Assembly (NCBI GenBank): GCA_026120185.1
Contig: JANUWF010001491.1
Location: 1,612,001-1,676,000, forward strand
Source: Voacanga thouarsii
Lineage: Eukaryota > Streptophyta > Magnoliopsida > Gentianales > Apocynaceae
Reading direction: 5' to 3'
Length of the DNA: 64,000 nt
Shown: in pieces, positions 47,575 to 59,796 of the stretch
Position numbering within the stretch: position 1 is the stretch's first letter
Layout of the letters: every line of letters starts with the position of its first letter
Position numbers and translations under genes: made by a program
Notes under the pieces: generated by a model
Told to the model about the DNA's origin: nothing
The model's input: the letters and a program-made list of their open reading frames with translations, nothing else
The model's database searches: none

Positions 47575-47587
47575 GGCTCTGATACCA
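47575..47587 (-). promoter_or_regulatory. Initiator-Met primer-binding site, Element D
   Basis: TGGTATCAGAGCC on the minus strand, 2 bases from the 5' LTR (which begins at 47590 on the plus strand). Confidence 0.95.
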
Positions 47588-47589
47588 CT

Positions 47590-49886
47590 TGTAACATCTC
47601 GGAAAACCTAGGCCCGCCAGGGCCGGGGATGTCACCCCGTCCAAAGGACAAGGGGTCTTTATAACTAGGTCACAAATAAAAATTACTGGAATAAATAATA
47701 CTCAAGCTAAAAGAATTTATTACAACAAAAAAAAAAAATACTTCAAAAGTACATCCATGAAATTCCAAAACAAAACGCATAATTAAAATCAACCACACTC
47801 GTCTCCCAAAGCAGTACATAAAATAAAAAAAAACCACATTCTCTTCCAAGGTAGCTACTCACCCACAATAGGATCAACTTGAAATCATGATAAAAGGTGG
47901 TGAGACAGAAATCTCAGTAAGTCCGTGTGTGCTTTGAGTGTTTAGCAGAAACAGTTCGTGGATGCAAAGTGTGAAATCTTTACAAAAGAAACATTGGCAA
48001 GCAATAACATTAGTCAAAAGCAAGAGTGGCGTTTTGGCTCTTCTAGCCATACATAAGTAATGAAATCAACCACTCGAAAGAAAGGTATATGAGTTACCAC
48101 ACTTTGGGCCCCATAACCGGTCAGAATGCCTAACACGTTGTGCAGACTGACAAAAGTAGGTGATCGGACTACTGGGCAAGATACTCCTCTTTCTCTATAC
48201 CCAAACAACCACTGGGTGTCCATTCCGGCAAAAACACAGTCACTTAACTGAAACAAAATAAACTGCTAGCTCGGACCGGCACGACTCGCTGGAATTGGCA
48301 TCTTATCCGGGAAGGACTCACCCCTCAGAGGTGGCCACCTACTAAGAGACTCACCCTAACCCTTCAAAGACTAGTCCTAGTAGTCCACCCTTATTGAGTA
48401 CTCAACGACATTTCCCACCTGGGATAAAATGAACAGAGCATTGCTCTGCATGAAAATAGCAATTTGAGGGTTTCCAAGGTTTTGAGCGAAATTAGTTTTA
48501 GAAAGAGTTTCAATTTTGGAAAATCTGCTCATTAACTTTTGAATAATTCCAGCGTTGGAAATAAAGATGAATTCAACCCTCAATTGCCTTCAAATAAACG
48601 AGTGTCCATACACTCCGTATTTAGCTTGGCATAAGAAAACATTTCACATCGATAGGTTTTATGCAGGAGCTTACCTGCTTCTTGATCACAACAACAAGGT
48701 CTCGAACAGCTGACCTAACCCCACATGGGCAAATACAAATCTTAATCAGATTCAAGTGACAATCCACTTCCTCAATTTTAAATCAACTTAATTCACTACT
48801 ACCATAATCCTAGTGTCCCAAGCTTTAAGGCAAAACAATAATTGAATAGGTTTATAAGCTCAATTTAATTTGTTATTTAAGATAATTAATGGATTAGGAA
48901 ATAAATTCTAATAAGTTGAAAGTTCAACACTTGTTAAGGAAAATTTAGAGTTTATTCGATCAAGAGCCATAGGTGGTACTAGGTAAAATAGTAATTTAAT
49001 GGTAGCTTAGTTGTTAGAAAATAATTGATAGCTAAAACTAGTTAAGATTATATTTAATAAGTCTTCCTTGGAAAATAATAAGTAAATCCTTAAGGGTTTT
49101 GATCTAGTAAATATTTTATTAAGTATAAATCTTTTTCATAAGGGCTTTAATTAATTTGCTTTATTTTAAAAAATATTTATTTATTTTATTTTCTAGAAAA
49201 ATCATTATTTATTTGACTAAAATATCCTTTACATATATTATAATTCCAAATCTACCCTTCCTAGGGTTTTCGAAATTCTTTAGCAAAAATCATTAGTAAA
49301 TATTTTATTCATGAAATAAAATTTGCTTAGGGACAACTAGATTATGATCAAGATTCCATGGTCAACCATAATCAATAACATACTCAATCCTTTAATTCAT
49401 CAAATCATCCAAGTCTTGCACATGGCATAGATCTAAATTTATTATTACATGATTTAATCTCTACTAGCATAAACATGATCATGGCTTCAAAATCTAATCA
49501 TGCATATAAATCCTATTCATCCATGGTGACATAATCTCTAGCATGCTTCACCACAAATACTACCTATGACATGCATCAAATCTCAACTCATCATTAAATC
49601 CACCAACATAATCCTTCCATGCATAAATTCCATCTCCTTCACAATCATACATATCCTCATGCTTCAATCAACAATATCACATACACAAACCCATCACCAT
49701 TCATCAACCTAGAGACATGCTTCTAAATTTTAAAAAGAGAATTGAAGGTACTTACTTGATTGATGAATGACTTGAAGGAGTTTAGAGAAGATCTCAACTC
49801 CTAGATGTCTAATCTTGTTCAAGAAGGGTGGCGAAAGCATGGTCATGGAAAAAGAGACCATTCGGCCAAGGGAGGAATTTCGGTCC

Positions 49887-49924
<38 letters not shown>

Positions 49925-51878
49925 AGAAGAGATCATTAGCATGCTTATTCATATAGGTTTTCATTAGAGATTAAGTTTGAAGAGGATGAAGTTGTTAGAA
50001 TAAGTTTACCTCGAAGATGTTCTTGATCTTCACAGAAATTTCTGCTTTTTGATCCAAAGTAGCAAGATGATTTGAGGAGTTTGATGTTAATAAGGGTGTT
50101 GATGAATGCACAGCAAGGAGTAGATCAAATCTAGAGATTTTCGTGAGGGTTTGAAGTGGTTTAGAGGGGTATTAGGTGTGGAGAAGGAGTAGGTGTTCTT
50201 GGTGTAGTGTGTGTGTGTGTGTGTGTTCTTGTTGCTTGAAGAAAATCGAGAGAGAGAGAAGAGAAGCTGCCGAATTTTCTGAGAAGTTGTGGCTGCAAAA
50301 ATTCTGTATGGTTTAGGGAGTAACTTCTCTGATTTGGAAGGCAAAGGAAAGACTAATTGTTACAATCCTTGAAGAATATTTTTAGGAAGAGAATTTGGAA
50401 ACTAGATATTCCAAGAATATCTTGATTTATTTCTGACAGCTTTGAAGTCTCGTATGGCCGACTGAATTGTGCAGTTTTCTGGGGAATTAAAGCTGGTTAA
50501 AGGAGCCTTGTGATGGCCGAAACTAGGGTGCACAATGGTGGAGAAGATGTCTGATCAATTGAGTAAAATTTTATGGAAAGTTGTTAAACAAGATGGCTGA
50601 AATTTTGGAAAGTAATCAAGCTAAATTGCATGGATTTGGTTGAGATATTGTCGGTCAGCCATGGAGGGAATTTCGTGCAGAAGCTTCAGGGAACAATGGA
50701 GCTCTATTAATGGAGGTCTAAGGGTGGTTTTGACAGAAGTAGGTTGGGGTTTTCTGTTGAAACAAAATAGGAAATAAGCTGGACAAAAATTCTGCTCAGG
50801 AATTTCCCTAAACAGAAATTTCCTGCAGAATTTTCGTTTGCCATTTCCAGCAGATTTGCAGCGAGTTTTGAAGGGGATTTCAGGGGTATTCAAGGCTGGT
50901 TTCCATCCTTCTTTATGGAGGAAAAACATGGCTAAGGTGCTGCACAAAATCTGGGAGAAAACAGCTTGATTTGGAGCTCACTAAGCTGATTTTCGTATAG
51001 GAATTTTTCCTCTGTTACTCCAGCTTGTGCAGTCCGAATTTGGGCAAGAAACTTTCAGGTTTCAACTGATCCTAAAAACCATTTTTCTGGTAGCATTTGG
51101 GAGGAAATGTGAGCTAGAATTTTCGACCTTTTGAAGGTACAACAAGCTGAAAAATTTCAGCTCATTTCATGAAGATAGATTAACTAAGTTAGAGGAAAAA
51201 TTTCAGCAAGCTTTCAAGAGGGATTTTCTCCTTGAATTTTTCCCACAAATCAGTTACATTTTCCAAACCATGAGAAGCCTTTTACTAGGACATTTTGATC
51301 CTAAAAGACCTTAGTCCTCTACTGAATTTTCTGGAAAGGAAAAGGATAGAACACCTTGATCAAACTAAGGAGTTGGAAATTAAGAAAAGCTAAAGATCAA
51401 GGGAGAATGAATTCCCTTTAGGCGTTTCGCGAAGAACAAAAGAGTGAAGTGAGAATTCTCCTAACATGTCTCTCCTAGGACATCATCACCACATTGATCT
51501 AGGCCCTCATGGCTGAAACCATCCTTTTCCAAGAAAAATAAAATTTACTCAAGCTAAAGCTTCTATGATGGACTTTGAACCTTAGACCTCAAGAATTAAT
51601 TCCAAGGCTCCAACCACTAAACCACAACAACTCTTGTTGCTATTTCTACTAGAAAAATTATTTCCTATTCAATCCACAAGCTATCTCCTTATTTTCACCT
51701 CGGGCAAAAATTACCATTTTGCCCCTCTCACACATCACTCACCAACAAGACTTCAAGATAATAAAAATCAAATTCAAAGCACATAGAAATCATATGAAAT
51801 CATATTTAATCATGAAATAAAGCATGATATGCATCCCAACCCCCTTAGTCTAAGGTTGGTCTTGACTGGGGTTTCATA
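47590..51878 (-). repeat. Element D 5' LTR
   Basis: 4289 bp, a near-identical partner of 37827-42096. It would carry the promoter for the acidic frame and gag-pol. It has longer GA (about 49888-49922) and (GT)n (50204-50226) tracts than the 3' copy, and an 18-bp insertion near 49611. Confidence 0.95.
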
Positions 51879-51899
51879 TTCCACAGAATCCATACACCT

Positions 51900-53690
51900 T
51901 CGAATGATTTAATCCGCATAACACTGAAATAAATTAGGATCTTTCCAAAAGTAATGCCTTACTTTGGAGAGGAATTTCTTCTTTAGTTGTGCATTGAAGT
52001 CTTTCGAAATAATTCCTGCAACCAAGTAATTAGCAAAATCCGCATACCAAGGTGTTTGAGAAATCTCACAATCAACAAGTAGAAATTGTTCATCTGGGAA
52101 GGTGTCGTTGATGTCTTTTATAGTTAAAGGCTCTAGGTTGGGATTTTCCAACCTAGATAAGTGATCTGCATCTAAATTTTGGGCTCCCTTTTTGTCCCTA
52201 ATTTCCAAGTCAAATTCCTGCAATAACAAGACCCATCTTATAAATCTTAGTTTAGAATCATACTTGGTTAGTATATATTTAAGGGCTAAATAATCTGTAT
52301 ACACGATGACTTTGGATAAAATAAGATAAGAATAAAATTTATCAAAAGCAAATACTATTACAAGAAACTCTTTCTCTATTGTGGTGCAGTTCTCTTGTGC
52401 CTCCGTAAGAATTTTGCATGCATAGTAAATTGGTCGAAATTGCTTATTCCTTCTTTGTCTAAGCATCGCGCCTACTACATAATAACTTGCATCATACCTT
52501 AATTCAAAAGAAAGAGACCAATTCGGTGCAATTAAAATAAGAGAATTGGTTAATTTCTTTTTAATCACATTGAAAGAATTGAGACTTTTTCGTCAAAATA
52601 AAAAATAGCATCTTTCTCAAATAAAGAGGTAAGAGGTTTAGAATTTTTTTAGAAATCCAAGATGAATCTCCTATAGAATCCGGTATGACCAAGAAAGCTT
52701 CGGATAGATTTCATAGAAGTAGGAGGAGGGAGCTTCTTAATCACCTCAATCTTGGCTCGATCAACCTCAATACATTTTCTTGAAATTTTGTGTCGCAATA
52801 GTATACCTTCTTCAACCATGAAGTGGCATTTTTTCTTTTCCAATTAAGCATGAGGTTAGTCTCTTCACACCTTTGAAGCATTTTTTCCAAATTGGCGAAA
52901 CACAAGTCATAAGAATCACCAAAAAAAGAAAAATCATCCATAAATACCTCCATTATGTCTCCCAAAAGCCCTTTGAAAATAGCCATCATACACTTTTGGA
53001 AAGTTTTAGGACCATTGCAAATACCAAAAGGCATACGTTGATATGCAAAAGTACTAAAAGGTCATGTAAATGTGGTCTTCTCTTGATACTCCGGTGCTAT
53101 GGGAATTTGAAATTAACCAGAAAAACCATCTAAAAAATAATAAAATTCATGTCCGGCTAATCTTTCTAACATTTGGTCATTGAAAGGGAGAGGTAAATGG
53201 TCATTCCTAGTTGCCTCATTTAATTTCCTATAATCAATGCAAACCCTCCAACCTGTTACCAATCTTATTGGGATTAACTCAATTTTTTGCATTTGGGCTC
53301 ACAGTCATTCCTCCATTCTTTAGTATCACTTGTGTTGGACTTACCCAAATACTATCAGAAATAGGGTAAATGATACCGGAATCTAAGAGTTTAATCACCT
53401 CACCCTTTACCACATCCCTCATATTTAGGTTTAACCTACGTTGGGGTTGCACTATGATTTTAGCTCCATCTTCTAACAAAATTTTGTGAGTACAAAAGGA
53501 AGAGCTAATTCCCTTAATGTTCGTGATTCTCCATGCAATAACTCTCTTATATTTTTCCAATAGACTTACCAATTTGGTCTTTTGATAACAAGTAAGGTCT
53601 TTTGCTATGATCACTGGCAATTTCTCCCCACTAGCCAAAAATGCGTATTCTAAGTGCTTAGGGAGGTATTTGAGATCCAATTCCGGTGAT
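51900..53690 (-). pseudogene. Element E RT-RNase H pseudogene
   Basis: Athila RT entry (53279-53680: GEKLPVIIAKDLT, VIAWRITNIKGIS, GIIYPISDSIWVSPTQVI), then a broken middle (53035-53280). The palm carries MPFGICNGPKTFQKCMMAIF and the catalytic VFMDDFSFFG (52741-53034), followed by the thumb (52649-52843) and an RNase H of 219 open codons (51909-52568: [46 protein letters not shown]). At its end [14 protein letters not shown] leads into the integrase, interrupted by Element D. Stops and shifts between blocks. Confidence 0.9.
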
Positions 53691-53999
53691 TCCTACATGG
53701 ATGACTTCATCCTTCCCAAACTATTTTTTTTTTCAATTTTCTCAAATTCTCCCAACTTATGGCCCTTATTTAAATCCTCCACACATGCAATAGATTGTTC
53801 TATTGAGTCTGCAAAATAATTGACAAATGATTCTTGCACAAAATAAAAAATCGGTTCATCAAGAAAATCAATCCTTAAACAAGAATCATCACAAGATATA
53901 GGATATTGCATGCTTTTATGGATTTTGATAATGATTTCTTCATCCCCAACCCTAAGTGTTAACTTTCCCCCATGAACATCAATTAACGCTTTGGCAGTT

Positions 54000-54560
54000 G
54001 CTAAAAAAGGTCAACCTAGGATTAAAGGAACTTTAGAATCTTCATCCATATCAAGAATAACAAAATCCATAGGAAATATGAATCTATCCATTTTAACCAA
54101 TACATCATCTATTATTCTTCTAGGATGTTTAATAGATCTATCCACAAGTTGAAGACTCATCCTAGTGGGCTTGGGTTCACCTAGGCCTAGCTTTTTAAAA
54201 GTTTTGTATGGCAAAATATTAATACTAGAATTTAGGTCCGCTAATGTATTATAAAATGTAAGAGTCCCAACATGGCAAGGAATAGAAAAACTCCCTGGAT
54301 CACTTTCTTTTCGTGGCAAAGTCCGTTGATCTTGCAAGATAGCTGAGCATTTTTCATTTAAAACCACAGTGAAAAATTCCTCCAACCTTTTTTTGTTAAC
54401 AAGCATGCTTTTGAGGAATTTTTCATATTTGGGCATGTGTATTAAGGCCTCGCAAAGGGGAATGTTTATGTGTAGTTGTTTGAATATTTCTAAAAACTTG
54501 TCAAATTGTGCATCTTTTCTTACTTTTTGCGTGCGAGTGGGGTATGGTACCGGTGGCTGA
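54000..54560 (-). pseudogene. Element E protease remnant
   Basis: 141 open codons (54011-54436) match the Athila protease: IPCHVGTLTFYNTLADL, where the family has CDLGAS around the catalytic Asp; here the motif is ADLNSS, so the Asp is present but neighbouring residues have changed. It continues IDDVLVKMDRFIFPMDFVIL and DSKVPLILG, then after one stop codon PFLATAKALID. The upstream segment (KFLEIFKQLHINIPLCEAL) is the usual gag-protease linker. Confidence 0.88.
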
Positions 54561-54577
54561 AAATATGGTTTTCTAGT

Positions 54578-54960
54578 TTATTTTTCAAATGGTCTAACAA
54601 GAGGGGTTGGATCCAACCCATCCTCTATAAATAGTGCCAGTTCCACGGTAGGATAGGGTAGCTCCTTACCACTCCATAATGTAATGGAAACTAAATCATG
54701 CTGTGTTTCTACCCGTAATAGTGATTTTATCACTAGATCTATTGAAAACCAAATTTGCCTTTCCATGTTTCTAATCATTTCCTCAATCTTTCCTTATGTC
54801 TCATCTATCTCGTAAAAGCATTGGGTTACATGGGTAGTAAATTTTCCTAATACCCCTTCTAAACTAGTGGATTAGGATGGTTGAGATATCATCCTTTGAG
54901 GCATGTTAGAATACCGTCTCATGTTCCAATTGGCCATCTTACCTATATAAAAGGACATCG
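54578..54960 (-). pseudogene. gag: Element E gag remnant
   Basis: Short minus-strand frames beginning MANWNMRRYSNMPQ near 54960 and ending VRPFEK at 54578. They sit where gag should be but are far shorter than an Athila gag, and I see no capsid core, so most of gag has been deleted. Confidence 0.6.
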
Positions 54961-55193
54961 TTAGTACTATATATAGTTAGTGCACTATTAATTCAAGTTG
55001 GTTAAGGTACATGTTCACAAATTAATGTTGAAAAGTAATAACATGTAGGGACATTAAATTACAATATATAAGCAAACAAAATATGACACCTATTCATACA
55101 AGGAACATATATACATATTAACATATTTACATATAGACATATAAACATATAAATATGGTTAAATCAACAAAATCTAAGTTTTCATGTTATTGT
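54961..55193 (-). other. Element E leader
   Basis: AT-rich leader between primer site and gag remnant with TATATGT repeats; it resembles 9190-9380 in Element A. No gene. Confidence 0.6.
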
Positions 55194-55211
55194 TCCACGG
55201 CAATAGCGCCA
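55194..55211 (-). promoter_or_regulatory. tRNA-Asp-type primer-binding site, Element E
   Basis: TGGCGCTATTGCCGTGGA on the minus strand matches 15 of 18 bases of the Athila tRNA-Asp primer site and lies 9 bases inside the LTR. Confidence 0.85.
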
Positions 55212-56055
55212 AAAACTGGATGCATAAATTTTGGGTGTATAAAAATCATCAAATTTAAATCCATCCCTTAGTCAAGTTTTAATTAAAACATTAATCCCAA
55301 AATACACATATGAGCAAATATACTCATCATAAAAAACATAGCATATGGAATTGACGAGTATCGATCTTCAAAGGAACAAGTACACACTAATCACTTTTCA
55401 TTCACTTTTGACCAACCCAATAAAGTAAGAAAAGAATAAAAATAAAAATAAAGATATATACAACTCAAGGATAAAGGAATAAGCAATTTAAGCAACTATC
55501 TTAGAAAATATGATAACGAATCATTTAGAAATTATCTCAACTAATCATCATCTTGGTATCATGAAGGAATGTAAAGTAAAATTCAATCGTTTCCCAAGTC
55601 ATGAATCTACTTATATAGACTCCACTTCTTTCCTAATCTATGGAATTACTATCTTTTGATTAAATTAGCAAATTTTCCAATCAAACTATCATAACCAAAA
55701 CATGAATTAAACTCATTGTTGATATCTCATGCATATCATATATGGCGCAGTGGAAAAATAAGAACGAGATACCAACCTAGGATCCACATATGTGTGGAAA
55801 ATAAGACATAAAGAAAACAAAGGTAACAGCTTTTTACCTTTCTTTGATGGTGTGAAGAACAAAATTTTTCTTCTTCAAGTTGAGGCGCGATCCAGCAATC
55901 CTCTTGATCAAATACCACGAGAGTTGAACGTTCAACCACTATAATCATAGTATGTAATTATCTCCAACAGAAATCCACATGGAGGATGACACTCAAGCAC
56001 CAAGATGTTTATGTGCTAGCATAGACAAGATGGCAGCTAGGGTTAGTCTTGTTTT

Positions 56056-56056
<1 letters not shown>

Positions 56057-56130
<74 letters not shown>

Positions 56131-56151
56131 GTGAGAGAGAGAGAGAGAGAG
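56057..56151. repeat. (GA)n microsatellite
   Basis: About 95 bp of GA repeats with two GT interruptions, inside the copia solo LTR. Confidence 0.97.
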
Positions 56152-56513
56152 ATGTATGTGTACCCTAGGGTTTTCGTTTTGAGTGTTTTCGTGTATCTTA
56201 CACAACCAGGAATTTCATGCATATATCCTTCATATATCACGAAAAAATCTTGCTGAAAATACGCCATCTGAGAATTCTAAAACAATTAGAATTTGCTAAT
56301 TGTAATTGGAAACATCAAGTTCTCTCAATTACAATTTGGACCATAAATTATAACTAATTATAATTTGTCTACAACAACTTCTGTTTCTCGTAATTAACCC
56401 CACTATGTTATCAAATAACATCTTGAGTATATAATCCTCTATTGTGTGTGACCTATTAGATTTCTCAGTCAATTGGTAGCGAACATGAATTAATCCAAAA
56501 GTCTTTGAGATTG

Positions 56514-56735
56514 ATAATCCATAATTAATTAAAATTAATCATATTGATTCTAATCAGGATTGGTTTATTAATCCATCAATTAATAAACACATATTCCCAA
56601 ATCATGAGTAGTATCTAGTAACACATAATCCATAATTAATTAAAATTAATCATATTGATTCTAATCAGGATTGGTTTATTAATTCATCAATTAATAAACC
56701 CATATTCCCAGATCATGAGCGGTATCTAGCAACAC
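56514..56735. repeat. 111-bp tandem duplication in copia solo LTR
   Basis: Units 56514-56624 and 56625-56735 both begin ATAATCCATAATTAATT and differ by a few bases. The related solo LTR at 61905-63561 has only one unit. Confidence 0.9.
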
Positions 56736-57949
56736 ATCATGACCACCTAAGAGTCTAAGAAGTCAAGTGGCTTGACATGAACCCTTCAATAACAAACTAC
56801 AGTGCAATTAACTCCTTTCACCATATAATATCTCATTCGGTTTGGAGTACGGAATTAGTGCCAACTCCCTCCAGAATATATAGTAATTTTGGCCCGAATA
56901 TAACAGTACTTGTACCAAAAACCCACTACTCTTGATGTGTATCAATTGGAACTCTTTCCAATACGCAATCATCTTGGCCAATGACTTCTTGAGTAGTAAT
57001 TTCTACAAGTGGCCGTGTGATATTTGTCCTTACTATTAGGAGTAGTGAATCATTTATTGACCCTCTCAACAACTTTCATTTACCTCACAATATACCCAAT
57101 ATCCATCCCATAGGTGGCCCTTGATCTGGCTCCAAAGATTGGAAAAGCACAATGCTAAGTAAACAAAGTACCTTGGAGATCTCAAGCCTAAGGATACTTG
57201 CACATTTGCTATATTGAGATTATATCACTGACACTAAATAGTTATCCACGTGATTATCTCATAGCTAGGTCATCCAATGAACTTGTTCCATTAACAAGCA
57301 TCCATATGTTAATTTTTAGTATCTCAATACTCACGGATATGAGAACCACAGCCTGATGAAATCAGGACGTCTAATACATGTAAGTCTTAATACAATAATG
57401 ATGCCCTGTATTATTAATATTACAACTAGGGACTATTTAAGTACTAACACTATAAGTGTAGTAGGAAGCTCATATCATGATCTTTATCATGATCTCCTTA
57501 ATATTGTACTAGGGACTTTATCTAACAGTTATATTACGCAAAAGCAATCAAAAGAAACTACAAGATAAATAACGCATTTTATTAAAATATAATATGTCAT
57601 ATACAACGTACAAAAGATTGCCTCTAGGGCATAACACTAACACTCATTTCCACATAAACATGAAATTAGCTAATGACCTTTTGATCGAGGAGAAATAAAC
57701 TAATCTTTGAACACTTTAGTCCTTTAATCTTAACTTCATTTGCCAAGTCCATTAAGATTTGACAAATATAAAATCAATGCAATGAAACTCCTAACATCAT
57801 TTTCCAAGCCAATTAGAAGAACTCGCATCAATAACCAATAATAATAAGTAATCAAATACCAAAGATGATAAAGAATCGATCAAATAACTAAATTAGCACA
57901 AAACCATGAATCCTAAAATAATGTTAAATTACAAATAAAATATTGAATA

Positions 57950-58227
57950 CTCCCTCCATTCTAAAAAGGATATCAATTTAGCAAATGGCATACAAATTAA
58001 GGAATTGCTAAAACTTATATAATTATAATAGAAAAAGACTATTATATCCCTAAATAAAAGTAAACCTTCATTAATTAGATCGAGAATACAGACATATTTA
58101 ATGAATAGTTGAAGGAGGGATAAATTAGGAATATATGTAATAAATGCATTCTTGATTTGTAAAATTAATAAGTATTTTGATAGAATAAAAATAGAAAATT
58201 TTGACATCCTCTTTAGGACGGAGATAG
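57950..58227. mobile_element. Stowaway-type MITE
   Basis: 278 bp with terminal inverted repeats (CTCCCTCCATTCTAAAAAGG at the left; reverse complement of the right end CTATCTCCGTCCTAAAGAGG) and TA at both flanks (57948-57949, 58228-58229). The CTCCCTCC start is the hallmark of plant Stowaway elements, which are moved by Tc1/mariner transposases. No transposase is encoded. Confidence 0.92.
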
Positions 58228-58262
58228 TACATCATTATTAAAGAATAAGAAAACAAAGATGA

Positions 58263-59796
58263 TGTGTATTTTATTTGGGTATAAAAATCATATAAAAATA
58301 AGCACATTCCTAATCAAGTTTAAATTAAAACGTTAACCCCAAATTACACATATGAGAAAGCGTACTCATCATTAGCAGAGTATAGGGTTCAAACGAGTGT
58401 CGATCCTCAAGGAACAAGTAGACATTAATCATCCTTCTTTCATTGTTTAATCGACTCTATAAAGTGAAAAAGAAATAAAAATAAAATAAAATATAAATAT
58501 AAATATATACATGTCAAGGATGGAGAAGTATGTAACTTAAATCATTATTTTTGGTAAACATGACCTTAAAGTACCTAACCATTATCATAACTAATCATTC
58601 TCTTGGTATCATGAAGGATTAGTATAGACTCACTTCTTTTCCAATCCATGAATCTCTATCTTCTAGATAACTTAGCATCACATTCCTATCTCAGCCAGTC
58701 CTACCCAAAAGATGCACTAAACACAATCCTTTGATTAAATTTCCATTCCTGGCAAACTTAAACCATGAAATTAACCAATGAATCCATTCTTGACAGACGT
58801 CAATTAACCTTTAATTAGCAGTTCTTAGCAATTAACCCCTTTTCCAAGCAACTTAAGAGATAACATATATGAAATCAATAAATTGAAACCACCATCAACC
58901 CCTTTTCCAAGCAAGTTAATGGAAAAAAACAACTAATTAATCTTGTAATCAACCTGAGTAATTAAATACCAAGAAAACAATCAATTAATCAAAAGATTAA
59001 ATAACTCTAAAAATCATGAACACCTAAAACAATGTCAATTTACAATAAAACAATTAATACACAATTGTTCAAGAAAAAGAAAATAAAGTAAAAGACAGTA
59101 CTCATAGACAAGCCTCCTTCTTCTTCCTTTGAAGACCTTCTTGTACAACCCTTCTTAAATTAAAGAATTCCTCATTTGATTTGAGTGATTTTCTATGATG
59201 ATCAATGAATTCTCTCATTTTCCCTTGTGTTTTCCATCTATTTATAGGCTTAGGAAGTGCGTAAACTCGTTGGTGTAGTGTTCTTGGCCAAGTAGAAGTA
59301 GAAAAGTACTAAAACTTCATAGATTACCAAAAATCGTGTAGAAAAATCAAAGCACCGCCTTAACTTCAGAGCACAACTAGCACCGCCTTGGCTACTGGAG
59401 CCAGTGCTGGTTGCGTTTTGTTTTTTCAATCATTCACCGATTTTTTTCTTGATTTCAATACCATGTCGTCCAGAGTGCAACCGATGCCGCCTTGGCTACT
59501 GGAGCCGGCGCCGGTTCCATTCTGTTCCGGTCTCGTTTCAATAATTTTTCGTAACTTCAAAGTTCGTGTCACCAGTACATGGCCGGCGCCAGTTCCACTA
59601 TCCTGACTGGTGCCGCCTCTATTCTGTTTTACGACGTTTTTGCTTCGTTTTACCCCTAAAATCTGAAATAATGAACAAAATACCTTTCCAAGGGTAAAAT
59701 CTCAAATGTGAAGGAATATGGCTAGTTATTAAATAAAATGTATCACAAAAGAGCCTCAAATAACTAGGAAAAATATGACTAATTTAGCCCCTATCA
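58263..59796 (-). mobile_element. LTR F: Athila-type solo LTR inside Element E LTR
   Basis: 1534 bp, minus-strand start TGATAGGGGCTAAATTAG at 59796, end near 58263 (ACACA). It is close to LTR H and a sister family to the LTRs of A/E. The LTR of Element E resumes directly at 59797. No interior or second copy lies next to it, so it is probably a solo LTR, but the flanking 5 bp (GATGA and TAAGG) do not match as a target duplication. Confidence 0.75.
59340..59635. repeat. GC-rich repeated module in LTR F
   Basis: Three or more copies of a GCACCGCCTTGGCTACTGGAG-like unit and GCCGGCGCCGG palindromes in an AT-rich LTR. LTR H has the counterpart at about 61155-61400. The short frame at 59388-59606 follows this repeat and is not a gene. 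Confidence 0.7.

Larger units (their letters stand above)
37827..51878 (-). mobile_element. Element D: 14-kb Tekay-type chromovirus
   Basis: A structurally complete minus-strand element: 3' LTR 37827-42096 (4270 bp), interior 42097-47589, 5' LTR 47590-51878 (4289 bp), target duplication TTCCA (37822-37826 and 51879-51883). The two LTRs differ by roughly a few percent in the stretch I compared, and by an 18-bp indel near 49611, so insertion is recent relative to its host Element E. The outer end at 51878 has CA changed to TA. Interior order: primer site, acidic frame, gag, protease, RT, RNase H, integrase, chromodomain, polypurine tract. Despite its youth the gag-pol frame holds several stops and at least one frameshift. 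Confidence 0.95.
55717..57642 (-). mobile_element. Copia solo LTR with target duplication CTCAT
   Basis: 1926 bp, minus-strand start TGTTAGTGTTATGCCCTAGAGG at 57642 and end ATATCAACA at 55717, flanked on both sides by CTCAT (55712-55716, 57643-57647). There is no interior, primer site or second LTR, so it is a solo LTR left by LTR-LTR recombination. It carries a GA tract and a 111-bp tandem duplication. Frames at 55993-56267 are GA-repeat artefacts. Confidence 0.92.

Noticed and set aside
48014..50947. Short minus frames in the 5' LTR of Element D with near-copies in the 3' LTR (38248-41062)
   Set aside because: LTR DNA without protein motifs. Duplication of frames simply reflects LTR identity.
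56057..56151. Two overlapping Ser-Leu-rich frames
   Set aside because: They are translations of a GA microsatellite in a solo LTR.
59388..59606. 72-codon Pro-rich frame
   Set aside because: It lies in the GC-rich repeated module of LTR F; no protein family resemblance.
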